In this document: positions 17,252 to 26,123 of the stretch, one piece after another
How positions within the stretch are numbered: position 1 is the stretch's first letter
Layout: every line of letters starts with the position of its first letter
From: Bradyrhizobium sp. NAS80.1
GTDB lineage: Bacteria; Pseudomonadota; Alphaproteobacteria; Rhizobiales; Xanthobacteraceae
Assembly: GCF_001908205.1 (NCBI RefSeq)
Contig: NZ_LGHL01000014.1
Coordinates: forward strand, 1-64,000
Reading direction: 5' to 3'
DNA: 64,000 nt
Notes under the pieces: model-generated
What the model saw: only the letters and a program-made list of their open reading frames with translations
Database searches by the model: none
What the model was told of the DNA's origin: nothing
Position numbers and translations under genes: made by a program

Positions 17252-17620
17252 ATGCCGATCGAGGCAAGCTGTCATTGCGGTGAGACGGTGTTCGAGGTGA
17301 CGGAGGCGCCCTCCAGCGTGACGCGCTGCACCTGTTCGCTCTGCGCCAAGCGCGGCGCGTTGTGGGCCTATTACACGCCGGCGCAGTTTCGCCTGCTGTC
17401 TCCTGCGGACAATGTGGCGACCTATCTTTGGGGCAGTCGCACGGTGAAACATCATTTCTGCGCGAGCTGCGGCTGCGGCACCTATTCGGAGTCGCCGGAC
17501 TGGTCGACCGGCAAGCCCGACTTCGACAATCCCAAGGTCGGCGTCAATGCGCGCCTGTTCGACGATTTCGATCTCGAGGCTGTGCCGGTGAACGTGATCG
17601 ACGGCAAGAATTTGTGGTGA
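17252..17620 (+). CDS. GFA family zinc-binding protein
   Basis: A 122-residue protein of the glutathione-dependent formaldehyde-activating (GFA/CENP-V) fold. Zinc-binding cysteines appear as ASCHCGE, CTCSLC and CASCGCGTYSES. Most family members are uncharacterised, and the activity first given to the founding member has been disputed, so no reaction is assigned. It diverges from the GntR operon and stands alone. Confidence 0.9.
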   Translation: MPIEASCHCGETVFEVTEAPSSVTRCTCSLCAKRGALWAYYTPAQFRLLSPADNVATYLWGSRTVKHHFCASCGCGTYSESPDWSTGKPDFDNPKVGVNARLFDDFDLEAVPVNVIDGKNLW

Positions 17621-17720
17621 GCACGCAGCTTCACGCGTGTCTGCCGGACGTCCATCCCCTTGAGGCGATCCTGAAAAGCTGATCTGTTCCGGCCCAGAGA
17701 GAAAAAGGCGAGGGAAGCCC

Positions 17721-18539
17721 ATGATGCGTCGTCTTGCGCGAGTCATGCTCGCGGTCGTTATGGCCGGTGTGGCCGGCTTCAATGCGGCGCAGGCGCAGAC
17801 CAAGCCCAAGGTCACGACGCTCGGACCTGACTTCCCCAAGGCGGCATTGTTCGTCGGCAACAGCTTCTTCTACTTCAACAACGGCATGCCCGGACATCTC
17901 TCCTTCATGGAGCGGGCCGCGGACGCTGCCAACAAGGCGGCCTATCGCAACACCATGGCTACGATCGGGGGCTCGGGCCTCGACTGGCACGACATGGACA
18001 ATCTGCTGCGGCCGGGTGGCATCGGCGCCTATTCCTTCGACGAGCAGAACAACGTCGTCTTCAACAAGCCCGGCAGGCAGTTCGACGCGGTCGTGATGAT
18101 GGATTGCAGCCAGTGTCCAATTCATCCGCAGCTGAAGGACGCGTTCGCCACCTTCGCCAAGAAAGACAGCGAGATCGTCCGTGCCCACGACATGCGGCCG
18201 GTGCTGTTCATGTCCTGGGCCTATGCCGACAAGCCGGAGATGACCGAGGGATTGGCCGAAGCCTACACGCTCGCCGGCAATGCAAACGATGCGCTCGTCA
18301 TTCCCGCAGGTCTCGCCTTTGCGCGCGTGCGCAAGCTGCAGCCGGAGCTCAATCTCTACGCGCCCGACAAGCGGCATCCGAGCCCGGCCGGCACGTATCT
18401 CGCGACCTGCGTGACGCTTGCCGCGCTGACGGGACGTTCGCCGGTCGGGAATACCTACACGATGGGATTGGATCCTGAGACGACGCAGCTTCTGCAAAAG
18501 GCGGCCTGGGACACCGTGCAGGAATATTACGGACGCTAA
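17721..18539 (+). CDS. Secreted SGNH/GDSL-like hydrolase
   Basis: A 272-residue exported protein. The signal peptide ends around residue 25 (AQAQ). The block I motif is LFVGNSFFYFNNGMP, where serine in GNS is the likely nucleophile; block V is DKRHPSPAGTYLA with aspartate and histidine spaced as in SGNH esterases. These suggest a periplasmic esterase, deacetylase or similar, with unknown substrate. It is not linked to an operon; its 3' end abuts a palindromic repeat and then a convergent exonuclease gene. Confidence 0.85.
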   Translation: MMRRLARVMLAVVMAGVAGFNAAQAQTKPKVTTLGPDFPKAALFVGNSFFYFNNGMPGHLSFMERAADAANKAAYRNTMATIGGSGLDWHDMDNLLRPGGIGAYSFDEQNNVVFNKPGRQFDAVVMMDCSQCPIHPQLKDAFATFAKKDSEIVRAHDMRPVLFMSWAYADKPEMTEGLAEAYTLAGNANDALVIPAGLAFARVRKLQPELNLYAPDKRHPSPAGTYLATCVTLAALTGRSPVGNTYTMGLDPETTQLLQKAAWDTVQEYYGR

Positions 18540-18544
18540 TTCGC

Positions 18545-18631
18545 AGGGTGGGCAAAGCGAAGCGTGCCACCAATTCTGTGTCGCGATGCGATGGTGGGCA
18601 CGTCGCTGGCGCGCCTTTGCCTACCCTACGG
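18545..18631. repeat. Interrupted palindromic repeat, GTGGGCA family, copy 2
   Basis: It starts AGGGTGGGCAAAGCGAAGCG and ends GCCTTTGCCTACCCT, the same layout as the element at 74-158. It sits between two convergent genes and probably serves as a bidirectional transcription end. Confidence 0.75.
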
Positions 18632-18639
18632 CATCGACG

Positions 18640-19410
18640 TTATTTCAGCACCACCCACGCCGGCGCGTGATCGCTGGCGCCGTCCTCGCCGCGAACCTTC
18701 TTGTCGACGCCAGCCGTTGCCAGGCGCGAGGCGAGGGCAGGGCTGAGCAGCAGATGATCGAGCCGCAGGCCCGCATCGCGCGGCCAGCGGTTTCGCTTGT
18801 AGTCCCAGAAGGTGTAGATGCGCTGCTCCGGGTGCAGCTCGCGGATCGCATCGCACCAGCCTTGTGCGACGAGTGATGCGAAAGCGGCGCGACTCTTCGG
18901 CTGGATCAGGGCGTCCTTGTCCCATGAGCGCGTCGGATAGATGTCGATCTCCGTCGGTGCGACGTTGTAGTCGCCGGCAAGCACCACGGGCAAATCCTGC
19001 TTGATGAAGGTTTTGGCGTGGCGCTTGAGCCGCGCGAACCAGTCGAGCTTGTAGTCGAACTTCGGTCCCGGCTGCGGATTGCCGTTTGGCAAGTAAATGC
19101 TGGTGACGATGACGCCGCGCACCGCCGCCTCGATGTAGCGGGCTTCGTGATCCCCCGGCTTTCCCGGCAAGCGGTCGCGAGTGAGAATGGGCTCTGCGCT
19201 GCGGGCAAGGATGGCGACGCCGTTCCAGGTTTTTTGTCCGTGCCAGACCGCGCCGTAGCCGGCCTTTTCGATGGCGGATGCCGGAAATTCGCCATCACTT
19301 GCCTTCAATTCTTGAAGCGCGACGACATCGGGCTTCGATGCTCGCATCCATGCCAGCAGATTGGGCAGGCGGCGGTTGATGTTGTTGATGTTGAATGTCG
19401 CAATCTTCAT
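18640..19410 (-). CDS. xth: Exodeoxyribonuclease III
   Basis: A 256-residue AP endonuclease and 3'-5' exonuclease of base excision repair. The motifs are the catalytic glutamate in LQELKASDGEFP, LAGDYNVAPTEIDIY with the conserved Asp/Asn, and the C-terminal SDHAP. Length and start (MKIATFNINNINRR) match the family. It is transcribed alone on the minus strand, divergent from a small secreted protein gene 40 bases away. Confidence 0.95.
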   Translation of the reverse strand: MKIATFNINNINRRLPNLLAWMRASKPDVVALQELKASDGEFPASAIEKAGYGAVWHGQKTWNGVAILARSAEPILTRDRLPGKPGDHEARYIEAAVRGVIVTSIYLPNGNPQPGPKFDYKLDWFARLKRHAKTFIKQDLPVVLAGDYNVAPTEIDIYPTRSWDKDALIQPKSRAAFASLVAQGWCDAIRELHPEQRIYTFWDYKRNRWPRDAGLRLDHLLLSPALASRLATAGVDKKVRGEDGASDHAPAWVVLK

Positions 19411-19450
19411 GTAGAGCTACCGGCCCCTGCCTTCTGCCACCGGAGATACA

Positions 19451-19669
19451 ATGTCCAAGTTGAGCTTTGCCGCTATCGTCGTCGCCGCTGCCTTCTCCGG
19501 GACCGCCTCGGCACAATCGTCCGATCCGCGCGGCGCGTGCAAGGCGGACTACGACAAATTCTGCGCCGGCATCGCGCCGGGTAGTGGCAAGATCATCGCC
19601 TGCCTCAATGGCAAGCGCGATCAGCTCAGTGCGACTTGCAAGGCGGCGCTCGACAGCCGGAAGAAGTAA
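19451..19669 (+). CDS. Small secreted cysteine-rich protein
   Basis: A 72-residue exported protein with a signal peptide ending near residue 22 (ASAQ) and about 50 mature residues carrying three cysteines in the pattern CKADYDKFC...CLNGKRDQLSATC. This resembles single cysteine-rich (FGFR1-type) repeats seen in many small bacterial periplasmic proteins. The function is unknown. It is followed by a repeat element and converges on alr. Confidence 0.8.
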   Translation: MSKLSFAAIVVAAAFSGTASAQSSDPRGACKADYDKFCAGIAPGSGKIIACLNGKRDQLSATCKAALDSRKK

Positions 19670-19682
19670 GCAGCGAGATTCG

Positions 19683-19862
19683 TGTCCCGGACGCGGCGCA
19701 GCGCGCATAGCGCGGCGAAGACGCGCGTAAACGCGCTTATGGCGGTGCGACGCAGAGCCGGGACCCAGAACGCGACACGGTAATGCGGATAGATGGGCCC
19801 CGGCTCTGCAGCGCACTACGCCGCAAAGAGCGGCGCACTGCGCTGCGTCCGGGGCACGAGAG
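19683..19862. repeat. CCCGGACGCGGCGC-type palindromic repeat, copy 1
   Basis: A roughly 180-bp interrupted palindrome. It contains GTCCCGGACGCGGCGCAGCG and AGCCGGGACCCAG, then GGGCCCCGGCTCTGCAGCGC and GCGCTGCGTCCGGGGCAC. The outer and inner arms pair, predicting two stacked stem-loops. A shorter relative is at 53727-53825. It lies between two convergent genes. Confidence 0.75.
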
Positions 19863-19868
19863 CGTCGG

Positions 19869-21153
19869 TTAGCTCGGCAGCGGCGGCGGGCTCGCCAGCT
19901 GTTCGAGCGGCTGCGGGGAGGACGGCTGTTCGGCCGCCGATACTGGAGCCGGTTTTGCCGGCGGCTCCACCACGTTGCCGCCCGTGTAGACGCGGGCGTA
20001 GCGGTGTCCGAGGCTGGTGAGCACCTCATATCCGATGGTGCCGAAATGATGCGCGAGTTCGTCGACGGTGATGCCCTCGCCGAGCAGCGTCACCATGTGG
20101 CCGCGCCGCACCGCGTTGGGCGGCAAATCGGTGATGTCGATTGCGATCAGGTCCATTGAGACGCGGCCCGCAACCGGGCAGCGCTTGCCGGCGACGATGA
20201 CCTCGGCGCCACGGGTGCCGTCGTTGGAGCTGGCGGCGCGGAAATAGCCGTCGGCATAGCCGACCGCGATGATCGCGAGCTTGGTCGGCCGCCGCGCGGT
20301 CCAGGTGCCGCCATAGCCGACGCTCTCGCCGCGCTCGACATTGCGGGTCTGCACGATACGGGCCTTGAGGTCGACCACCTGCTGCATCGGATTGTCGGCC
20401 TCCGGCGTCGGGTTGACGCCGTAGAGCGCTGCGCCCGGCCGCACCAGGTCGAACTGGAAGGGCGCACCCAGGAAGATGCCCGACGAATTGGCGAGCGCCG
20501 CCGGCACGCCGGAGAATTCGCTGGCTATGGCGCGGAAGGCGGCGAGCTGTTTTGCGTTCACGGGGCTGTTGAGCTGCTCGGCCGAGACCAGGTGGCTCAT
20601 CACCAGCGTGATGCCGTGATCGCCGGCATTGATGCGTGGGATGATCGCCTGCGCTTCCGCAAGCGTCAGCCCGAGCCGGTTCATGCCGGTGTCGATGTGG
20701 ATCGCGGCGCCCCCGGTCCAGCCGGAGCGGCGGCAGAACACGTCCCATTCGGCGAGTTCGTTGAGATCGCCGATCACGGGACGGCAGTTGATCTTGGCGT
20801 AGTGTTCGCCGGTGTTCTGGAAATAGCCCCCGAGCACGTAGATCACAGGCTCCGGCACGGCTTCGCGCACCGAGCGCGCTTCTTCGATCGTTGCGACGAA
20901 GAAGGTCTTGCAGCCGGCCTTGTTCAGGGCGCGCGCGACCTGCGCCGCGCCGCAGCCATAGGCGTCGGCCTTGATCACGGCCGAGCATTCGGCCGGCACC
21001 GCGGTCTTCTCGAGCTTGCGCCAGTTGGCTATGATGGCGTCGAGGTCGACGGTGAGTACGCCGCCATAGGGGGGCGAGCGCGGCGGCCTGATTGGCCTCC
21101 GCGGAGAGAAGGCCGGATTGCTGGATCATTTTCGGGTCGGACGCCATGTTCAT
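19869..21153 (-). pseudogene. alr: Alanine racemase, frameshifted near the 5' end
   Basis: The PLP enzyme that makes D-alanine for peptidoglycan. The body of the gene encodes AVIKADAYGCG with the PLP lysine and GYGGTW / VGYADGYFR near the catalytic tyrosine. The N-terminal 27 residues (MNMASDPKMIQQ...) are in another frame. The frames meet at a run of six G (21069-21074); five G would give a continuous protein reading LAPYGGVLTVDLDAI into the body. A Pro/Ser-rich tail extends the C-terminus. The intact active site and the need for D-alanine point to a sequence error. It follows dnaB by 40 bases and is probably co-transcribed with it. Confidence 0.88.
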
Positions 21154-21193
21154 GGCGTCGTTTTACGCAAGAGGCAGGTTTGGTTCAAGAAAC

Positions 21194-22705
21194 TCAGTAA
21201 TCGTTACCGCTGCGAGCCGGCAGCTGACTGTCAGGCGCGAGGTCGCCGAACCGCGTGACCGAGGCTTCGAACGCCAAATCGACGGTGCCTGTCGGGCCGT
21301 GGCGCTGCTTGCCGATGATGACTTCGGCCTTGCCGTACGCAAGGTCCATGTCCAGGCGCCATTTCTCGTGCTCGGGCGTGCCCGGGCGCGGCTCCTTCAT
21401 CGCGAGGTAGTATTCCTCACGGTAAACGAACAGCACGACGTCGGCGTCTTGCTCGATTGATCCGGATTCACGCAAGTCGGAAAGCTGCGGCCGCTTGTCG
21501 TCGCGGGATTCGACTTGGCGTGAGAGCTGGGACAGCGCGATTACCGGAACGTTGAGCTCCTTGGCGAGCGCCTTCAGGCTGGTCGTAATCTCCGTGATTT
21601 CCTGGACGCGGCTGTCGCTGGCGCGCTTGCCCGAGCCGGACAGCAGCTGGATGTAGTCGATCACGAGGAGATCGAGGCCCTTCTGGCGCTTCAGCCGGCG
21701 CGCGCGTGCCATGAGCTGCGCGATCGACAGGCCACCGGTTGCGTCGACATAGAAGGGCAGCGACTGCAGCTCGATCGAGACTTCCCGGATCTTGTCGAAA
21801 TCGGCTTCCGAGATGCCGCCGCGGCGGATGTGGGAAGAGGGAATGCCGGTGCGCTCGGCCACGATACGCGTGGCGAGCTGGTCGGCCGACATTTCGCAGG
21901 AGAAGAAGCCGATCACGCCGCCATTGGCGGCCTTCATGGTGCCGTCGGCCTGGAGCTCGCCGACATAGGCCTTGGCGACGTTGTAGGCGATGTTGGTCGC
22001 CAGCGACGTCTTGCCCATGCCGGGACGTCCAGCGACGATGATGAGGTCGGAATGCTGCAGGCCGCCCATCTTGGTGTCGAGGTCGCGCATGCCCGTCGAG
22101 ATGCCGGACAGCTTTCCGTCGCGCTGGAACGCCTTTGCCGCGAGATCGACCGCGACCGCCAACGCCTGCGAGAATTTCTGGAAGCCGCCGTCATAGCGAC
22201 CGGACTCGGCGAGCTCGTAGAGACGGCGCTCGGCGTCCTCGATCTGCGCCCGCGGCGCAAAGTCGACCGGGGCGTCATAGGCGACATTGACCATGTCTTC
22301 GCCGATACCGATGAGGTCGCGCCGCAACGCAAGATCATAGATGGTGCGGCCGTAGTCCTGGGCGTTGATGATGGTGGTCGCTTCGGCCGCGAGCCGCGCC
22401 AGATATTGCCCGATGGTCATGCCGCCGACATCGGTATCGGCCGGAAGGAACGTCTTCAGCGTCACGGGCGTGGCAATCTTGCCCATCCGGATCAGGCTGC
22501 CGGCAGTCTCGAAGATGGTCTGGTGCAGCGGCTCGAAATAATGCTTCGGCTCCAGGAAGTCGGAGACCCGGTAGAAGGCGTCGTTGTTGACCAGGATCGC
22601 GCCCAGAAGGCTCTGTTCTGCCTCGATATTGTGAGGCGCGCTCCGGTAGGCGGGAGTTCCGGCTTCGGGCGCGAGTTTGAGGACGTTCGAATCAGTCAGG
22701 GCCAT
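21194..22705 (-). CDS. dnaB: Replicative DNA helicase
   Basis: The hexameric 5'-3' helicase of the replication fork; 503 residues. The N-terminal domain starts SAPHNIEAEQSLLGAIL; Walker A is GRPGMGKTSLA, Walker B LLVIDYIQLLSG, and helicase motif ALSQLSRQVESR. The start at 22705 (MALTDSNVLK) is set by homology; a 31-residue upstream extension is untypical. It precedes alr on the same strand, an order common in this group. Confidence 0.97.
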   Translation of the reverse strand: MALTDSNVLKLAPEAGTPAYRSAPHNIEAEQSLLGAILVNNDAFYRVSDFLEPKHYFEPLHQTIFETAGSLIRMGKIATPVTLKTFLPADTDVGGMTIGQYLARLAAEATTIINAQDYGRTIYDLALRRDLIGIGEDMVNVAYDAPVDFAPRAQIEDAERRLYELAESGRYDGGFQKFSQALAVAVDLAAKAFQRDGKLSGISTGMRDLDTKMGGLQHSDLIIVAGRPGMGKTSLATNIAYNVAKAYVGELQADGTMKAANGGVIGFFSCEMSADQLATRIVAERTGIPSSHIRRGGISEADFDKIREVSIELQSLPFYVDATGGLSIAQLMARARRLKRQKGLDLLVIDYIQLLSGSGKRASDSRVQEITEITTSLKALAKELNVPVIALSQLSRQVESRDDKRPQLSDLRESGSIEQDADVVLFVYREEYYLAMKEPRPGTPEHEKWRLDMDLAYGKAEVIIGKQRHGPTGTVDLAFEASVTRFGDLAPDSQLPARSGNDY

Positions 22706-22986
22706 GGTCGAGCGATAGCAATTTTTTTGGGGCGGATGCGGGGTCGGGATAAAGCGCCGCCTCAGCTCAAAGCGGAAGCGAAAGCTGATCGCTATCAACC
22801 GCTCAGTTAAAATGGTGGATGGTTAGCAGCCGCAGCATGGGCAGCGCTTGACGGATTTTCGCGGAACTCGCCGCGGCCGCGAGGGCGCCGCGGAAATAAT
22901 CGGGCTGCGATGAACCTTCTGGATTGGGGCGCAGACGTACCCAAGAGCGCGCGAAATGACGCACGCCGGGAGCTTTCGGCTCGGGT

Positions 22987-23106
22987 TCAGACCAGCAGGA
23001 GGTAGACCAGCGCAACCAAGGCCGCCCCGACGCCGGTGGCGATCAGGGCGTAATCGGTGCGGAGATCGTCCTGCACGTCGAGCGAGGTTTGGGTCTCTTT
23101 GCTCAT
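22987..23106 (-). CDS. Small single-pass membrane protein (39 aa)
   Basis: An ATG ORF of 39 codons with an acidic, soluble N-terminus (MSKETQTSLDVQDDLRTDYA) and a C-terminal hydrophobic helix ending VALVYLLLV. The tail-anchored layout and the clean hydrophilic-hydrophobic division make chance unlikely. It stands alone between dnaB and cfa. The function is unknown. Confidence 0.6.
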   Translation of the reverse strand: MSKETQTSLDVQDDLRTDYALIATGVGAALVALVYLLLV

Positions 23107-23457
23107 AGCGACGGTCTAAGCCAGGGCCGACCAGAGCAATGTGAAGCAGATCACATCTCTCCGGATTCTTTCGGGGTTAGGACGGGAACAGGCTAGCGGG
23201 CAGGGAATTATCTCCCGCGACCCGCCATCAGGAAGACGAGGCAGGCAATGCGGCCAGAACGGCAGCAGCAGATTTGGCGAAGCGAGGCGGGCAGCCGGCT
23301 TTGGCTGTCCGGGCTGATCGCCGCTATGCAGCACGCTGAGCGGCCCGAAATCCGCCGCCAGCCGGTTGCGCCGGAAATCCTGGCGGAGCTGCGGGCGCAA
23401 CTGACGTTAACAGCTTCTTTCCGGACCCTCCCGATCTCCACGCTGCGTCACTAGCGC
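23107..23457. other. Intergenic region with one doubtful ORF
   Basis: About 350 bp between a small minus-strand ORF and cfa. Apart from the doubtful plus-strand ORF at 23248-23454, I see no RNA gene or repeat. An AT-rich stretch near 23140-23160 could hold the promoter of the 39-residue protein. Confidence 0.4.
23248..23454 (+). CDS. Possible small protein (68 aa), doubtful
   Basis: The ORF starts at an ATG with GAGG six bases upstream and ends three bases before the convergent cfa stop. The product is basic, with no signal peptide, helix or known motif (MRPERQQQIWRSEAG...). It could be a real small hypothetical protein or a chance ORF; only conservation could decide. Confidence 0.3.
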   Translation: MRPERQQQIWRSEAGSRLWLSGLIAAMQHAERPEIRRQPVAPEILAELRAQLTLTASFRTLPISTLRH

Positions 23458-24708
23458 TTATTCACCAGCCAGCTTCAGCTTGGGCTTGGCGCCGCGTTCG
23501 CGGGCCCGCAGCCGGGCTTCCTCATGCGCGACATAGTCGCGGGTCATCGGCACGATGCCCTGGCGCTTGGTGAGCTGAATCTGGAAGTTCATCATGCCCT
23601 GCTTGCGGAAGGTCATCTCGCAGGCCGCCAGATAAAACTCCCACATCAGGGCGAAGCGCTCGTCGTAGAGCTGCACCGCCTCCTCGCGTCGCGCCATGAA
23701 GCGTTGCCGCCACGCCTTCAGCGTCTCGGCATAATGCAGGCGCAGGATCTCGATGTCGCAGACCAGCAGACCAGCGCGCTCGATCGCCGGCAGCACCTCC
23801 GACAAGGCGGGGATGTACCCGCCGGGGAAGATGTATTTCGCGATCCAGGGATTGGTAGAATCCGGCCCCTGCGAACGGCCGATCGAGTGCAGCAGCATGA
23901 CACCGTCCTCGCTCAGGAGCTCGGCACAGCGCTGGAAGTAGGCGTCGTAGAACCTCGCTCCAACATGCTCGAACATGCCGACCGAGACGATGCGGTCGAA
24001 CGGGCCCTCGATGTCGCGATAGTCCTGGAGCAGGAATTTGGCTGACCCGGTCAGGCCTTTCTCGGCTGCGCGCGCATTGGCGACCTGCAACTGTTCGGTC
24101 GACAGCGTGACGCCGGTGACGTCGGCGCCGGCGATCTCGGCGAGATAGAGACCGAGCCCACCCCAGCCCGAGCCGACGTCGAGCACGCGCTGGCCGCGCC
24201 TGACCAGCAGCTTTGCGGTCACGTGCCGCTTTTTGGCGAGCTGCGCATCGTCGAGCGTCGTCTCCGGTGTCTCGAAATAGGCGCAGCTATATTGCTTGTC
24301 GGCATCGAGGAAGAGCGAATAGAGCCTTGCGTCGAGATCGTAGTGGTGCGCGACATTGCTGCGCGAGCGCGAGCGTGGGTTGAATTGCTTCAAGTGCCGC
24401 GTCAGGTAGCGCAGGTGCCACCACGGCTTCGCCCACTGCGGCAATAGGTCGGGTTGATCGAGCAGGATCGCGAGGGCATCAGCTATGGTGCCGCGCTCGA
24501 CGACGAACTCGCCGTCCATGTAGGCCTCGCCAAGGCCGAGCTCGGGATTGATGAGAACCCTTCGCTCTGCGTCCGTAGTGACGAAGCGCACCTCGACCGG
24601 TTCGCCGGAGCCGTCGCCGACCGTGAATCTCGATCCGCTAGCCGTGGTCACCGTCATCGACCCGCGGCGGATGAATTGAGACAGGAATCTACGCAGCAAT
24701 CGGTCCAT
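23458..24708 (-). CDS. cfa: Cyclopropane-fatty-acyl-phospholipid synthase
   Basis: It transfers a methylene group from S-adenosylmethionine to unsaturated acyl chains in membrane phospholipid. The protein is 416 residues, with an N-terminal lipid-binding part and a CMAS domain whose SAM site is VLDVGSGWGGLGLYLAE. The C-terminal YLAACEMTFRKQGMMNFQIQL is typical. ATG 24708 has AGGAAGG five bases upstream; a GTG two codons earlier overlaps that site and is less likely. Cyclopropane lipids help acid and stationary-phase survival. Confidence 0.94.
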   Translation of the reverse strand: MDRLLRRFLSQFIRRGSMTVTTASGSRFTVGDGSGEPVEVRFVTTDAERRVLINPELGLGEAYMDGEFVVERGTIADALAILLDQPDLLPQWAKPWWHLRYLTRHLKQFNPRSRSRSNVAHHYDLDARLYSLFLDADKQYSCAYFETPETTLDDAQLAKKRHVTAKLLVRRGQRVLDVGSGWGGLGLYLAEIAGADVTGVTLSTEQLQVANARAAEKGLTGSAKFLLQDYRDIEGPFDRIVSVGMFEHVGARFYDAYFQRCAELLSEDGVMLLHSIGRSQGPDSTNPWIAKYIFPGGYIPALSEVLPAIERAGLLVCDIEILRLHYAETLKAWRQRFMARREEAVQLYDERFALMWEFYLAACEMTFRKQGMMNFQIQLTKRQGIVPMTRDYVAHEEARLRARERGAKPKLKLAGE

Positions 24709-24970
24709 CGACACCTTCCTTTCGGGCGACCCCGAAAGATGCGACTAACCCGGCCTCCAGAACTGACGCGCAGGCACCGCAGCGGTTCCTATGCGTTTGC
24801 ATGTAAATCTAGGAAAAAAGTAGCAGGGCGCTATTGCGCTGTAGTCAATGCCGATATTCCAAAAGCGCTTACTCACATCCTTGCGCGCGGAGCCTGCTTC
24901 CATTCACGGCTCAATCGGCTAAAAGGTGACCGCCGCCGCGCCAGATTGCTGGCTGCACTCGCGGAATTCA

Positions 24971-26011
24971 ATGGAGATGATGGGAATGTCGAGCCGAGCG
25001 CTCAGCCTCGCGACGGTATTGCTTCTGATCGGCTTCGGTGCAACCGACACCGTTTTTGCGCAGGCGACGAACCTCGAGGCCGGTAAAAGCCCGTCCCAGC
25101 TTTTCGCGCAGACGTGTAATGCATGCCATAAGAGCCCGCGCGGCCTTCTGAAATCCGTGGCGCCGGGTTCGCTGCCCGGATTCCTGCGCCAGCACTACAC
25201 CACGAGCTCGGACATGGCGGGCATCCTCGCCTCCTACCTCGTCTCCAACGGCGCCACCGACACCCGCTACCAGGCCAAGGACGGCAAGGACAAGAAGGAC
25301 GGCGCCAGGGATAAGGAAGCCAACACCGCTCCAGGCCAGACGCCCGAACGTCAAGGACGCCGCCTGCGCGCCCAGGAGGCCGCCAAGCCGGAAGGCGAGC
25401 CTACCGCGCCCGAGAGCACGCGCCAGAAGCGTGCTACCCGGCCGGCCGAGGAGGGGGCGAAGGAAGGCGTGAGGTCCGAGGGGCCGGCCACCAGCGAACG
25501 CCCGCCCGAGGGCCGCAAGGCCAAGCGCCAGAGCAAGCGCGGCAAGCTGGAGACCCAGGAGGCGCCGAAGGTCGACGCTGCGGCGCCGGCCACCGAAGAG
25601 AACAAGAGCGAGCCGAAGCCCGAAACGAAGCCTGAGACCGCCAAGGTCGAGCCCGGTCGCGACGATGCCAAGCCCGACAGTGGTAAGGCGTCAGAAAAAC
25701 CTGCTGAGCCCAAGCCGGAAAGCGCAAAGATCGAGCCGCGCGGCAGCGAGGCTCCGGCGCTGCGGCCGGATCCGTTGCCGCAGGTGACCCCGCCGGCTTC
25801 TGCGGCGAAGCCCGACGAGCCGGCCGCGCCCAAGTCGGTTGACACCAAGTCGGTGGACAAGCCAGCGGAAGAGGCTGCTCCCAAGCCGGCAGCGCCTGTC
25901 GCAAGCTCCGAACCGGCGGCCAAGCCGCAAGAGGCTGCGCCACCCGCGACCGCTTCGGCCCCACCGCCGGCTGAGTCCTCGGGACCGCCGGTGCCGCCGA
26001 TCTCGCGATAG
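24971..26011 (+). CDS. Exported c-type-cytochrome-like protein with long Pro/Ala/Lys/Glu tail
   Basis: A 346-residue exported protein. After a signal peptide (cleavage near VFAQ) comes a short domain of about 90 residues with one haem c site, CNACH, and a FLRQHYTTSSDMAGILASYLVSNG segment that looks like the end of a small cytochrome fold. The remaining two thirds are low-complexity, rich in K, E, P and A with repeated PKPE and PAAP motifs, probably disordered and perhaps cell-wall spanning. No clear distal Met ligand motif is visible. The role is unknown; it may be an anchored electron carrier or a degenerate haem protein. Confidence 0.75.
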   Translation: MEMMGMSSRALSLATVLLLIGFGATDTVFAQATNLEAGKSPSQLFAQTCNACHKSPRGLLKSVAPGSLPGFLRQHYTTSSDMAGILASYLVSNGATDTRYQAKDGKDKKDGARDKEANTAPGQTPERQGRRLRAQEAAKPEGEPTAPESTRQKRATRPAEEGAKEGVRSEGPATSERPPEGRKAKRQSKRGKLETQEAPKVDAAAPATEENKSEPKPETKPETAKVEPGRDDAKPDSGKASEKPAEPKPESAKIEPRGSEAPALRPDPLPQVTPPASAAKPDEPAAPKSVDTKSVDKPAEEAAPKPAAPVASSEPAAKPQEAAPPATASAPPPAESSGPPVPPISR

Positions 26012-26037
26012 GCCAACCCACATTTTCTGACCGACAT

Positions 26038-26066
26038 GCGGAGGCCGCGATCATCGCGGCCTCCGC
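26038..26066. terminator. Hairpin after the cytochrome-like gene
   Basis: A perfect 13-bp stem (GCGGAGGCCGCGA / TCGCGGCCTCCGC) with a 3-base loop lies 27 bases after the stop codon. It is followed by ATCGTCTTG rather than a full U-run. It is the likely transcription end for the cytochrome-like gene. Confidence 0.6.
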
Positions 26067-26095
26067 ATCGTCTTGACCGCGATTGGAGTATTACT

Positions 26096-26112
26096 CTAGA
26101 GAAATGCTCTAG
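26096..26112. promoter_or_regulatory. Inverted-repeat operator before TetR gene
   Basis: CTAGAG and CTCTAG form a 6-bp inverted repeat with a 5-base spacer, ending 11 bases before the TetR ATG and just upstream of its ribosome-binding site. Its place and symmetry suggest the autorepression site of the TetR protein, controlling both regulator and thioesterase genes. Confidence 0.6.
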
Positions 26113-26123
26113 GAGAATTTTGG

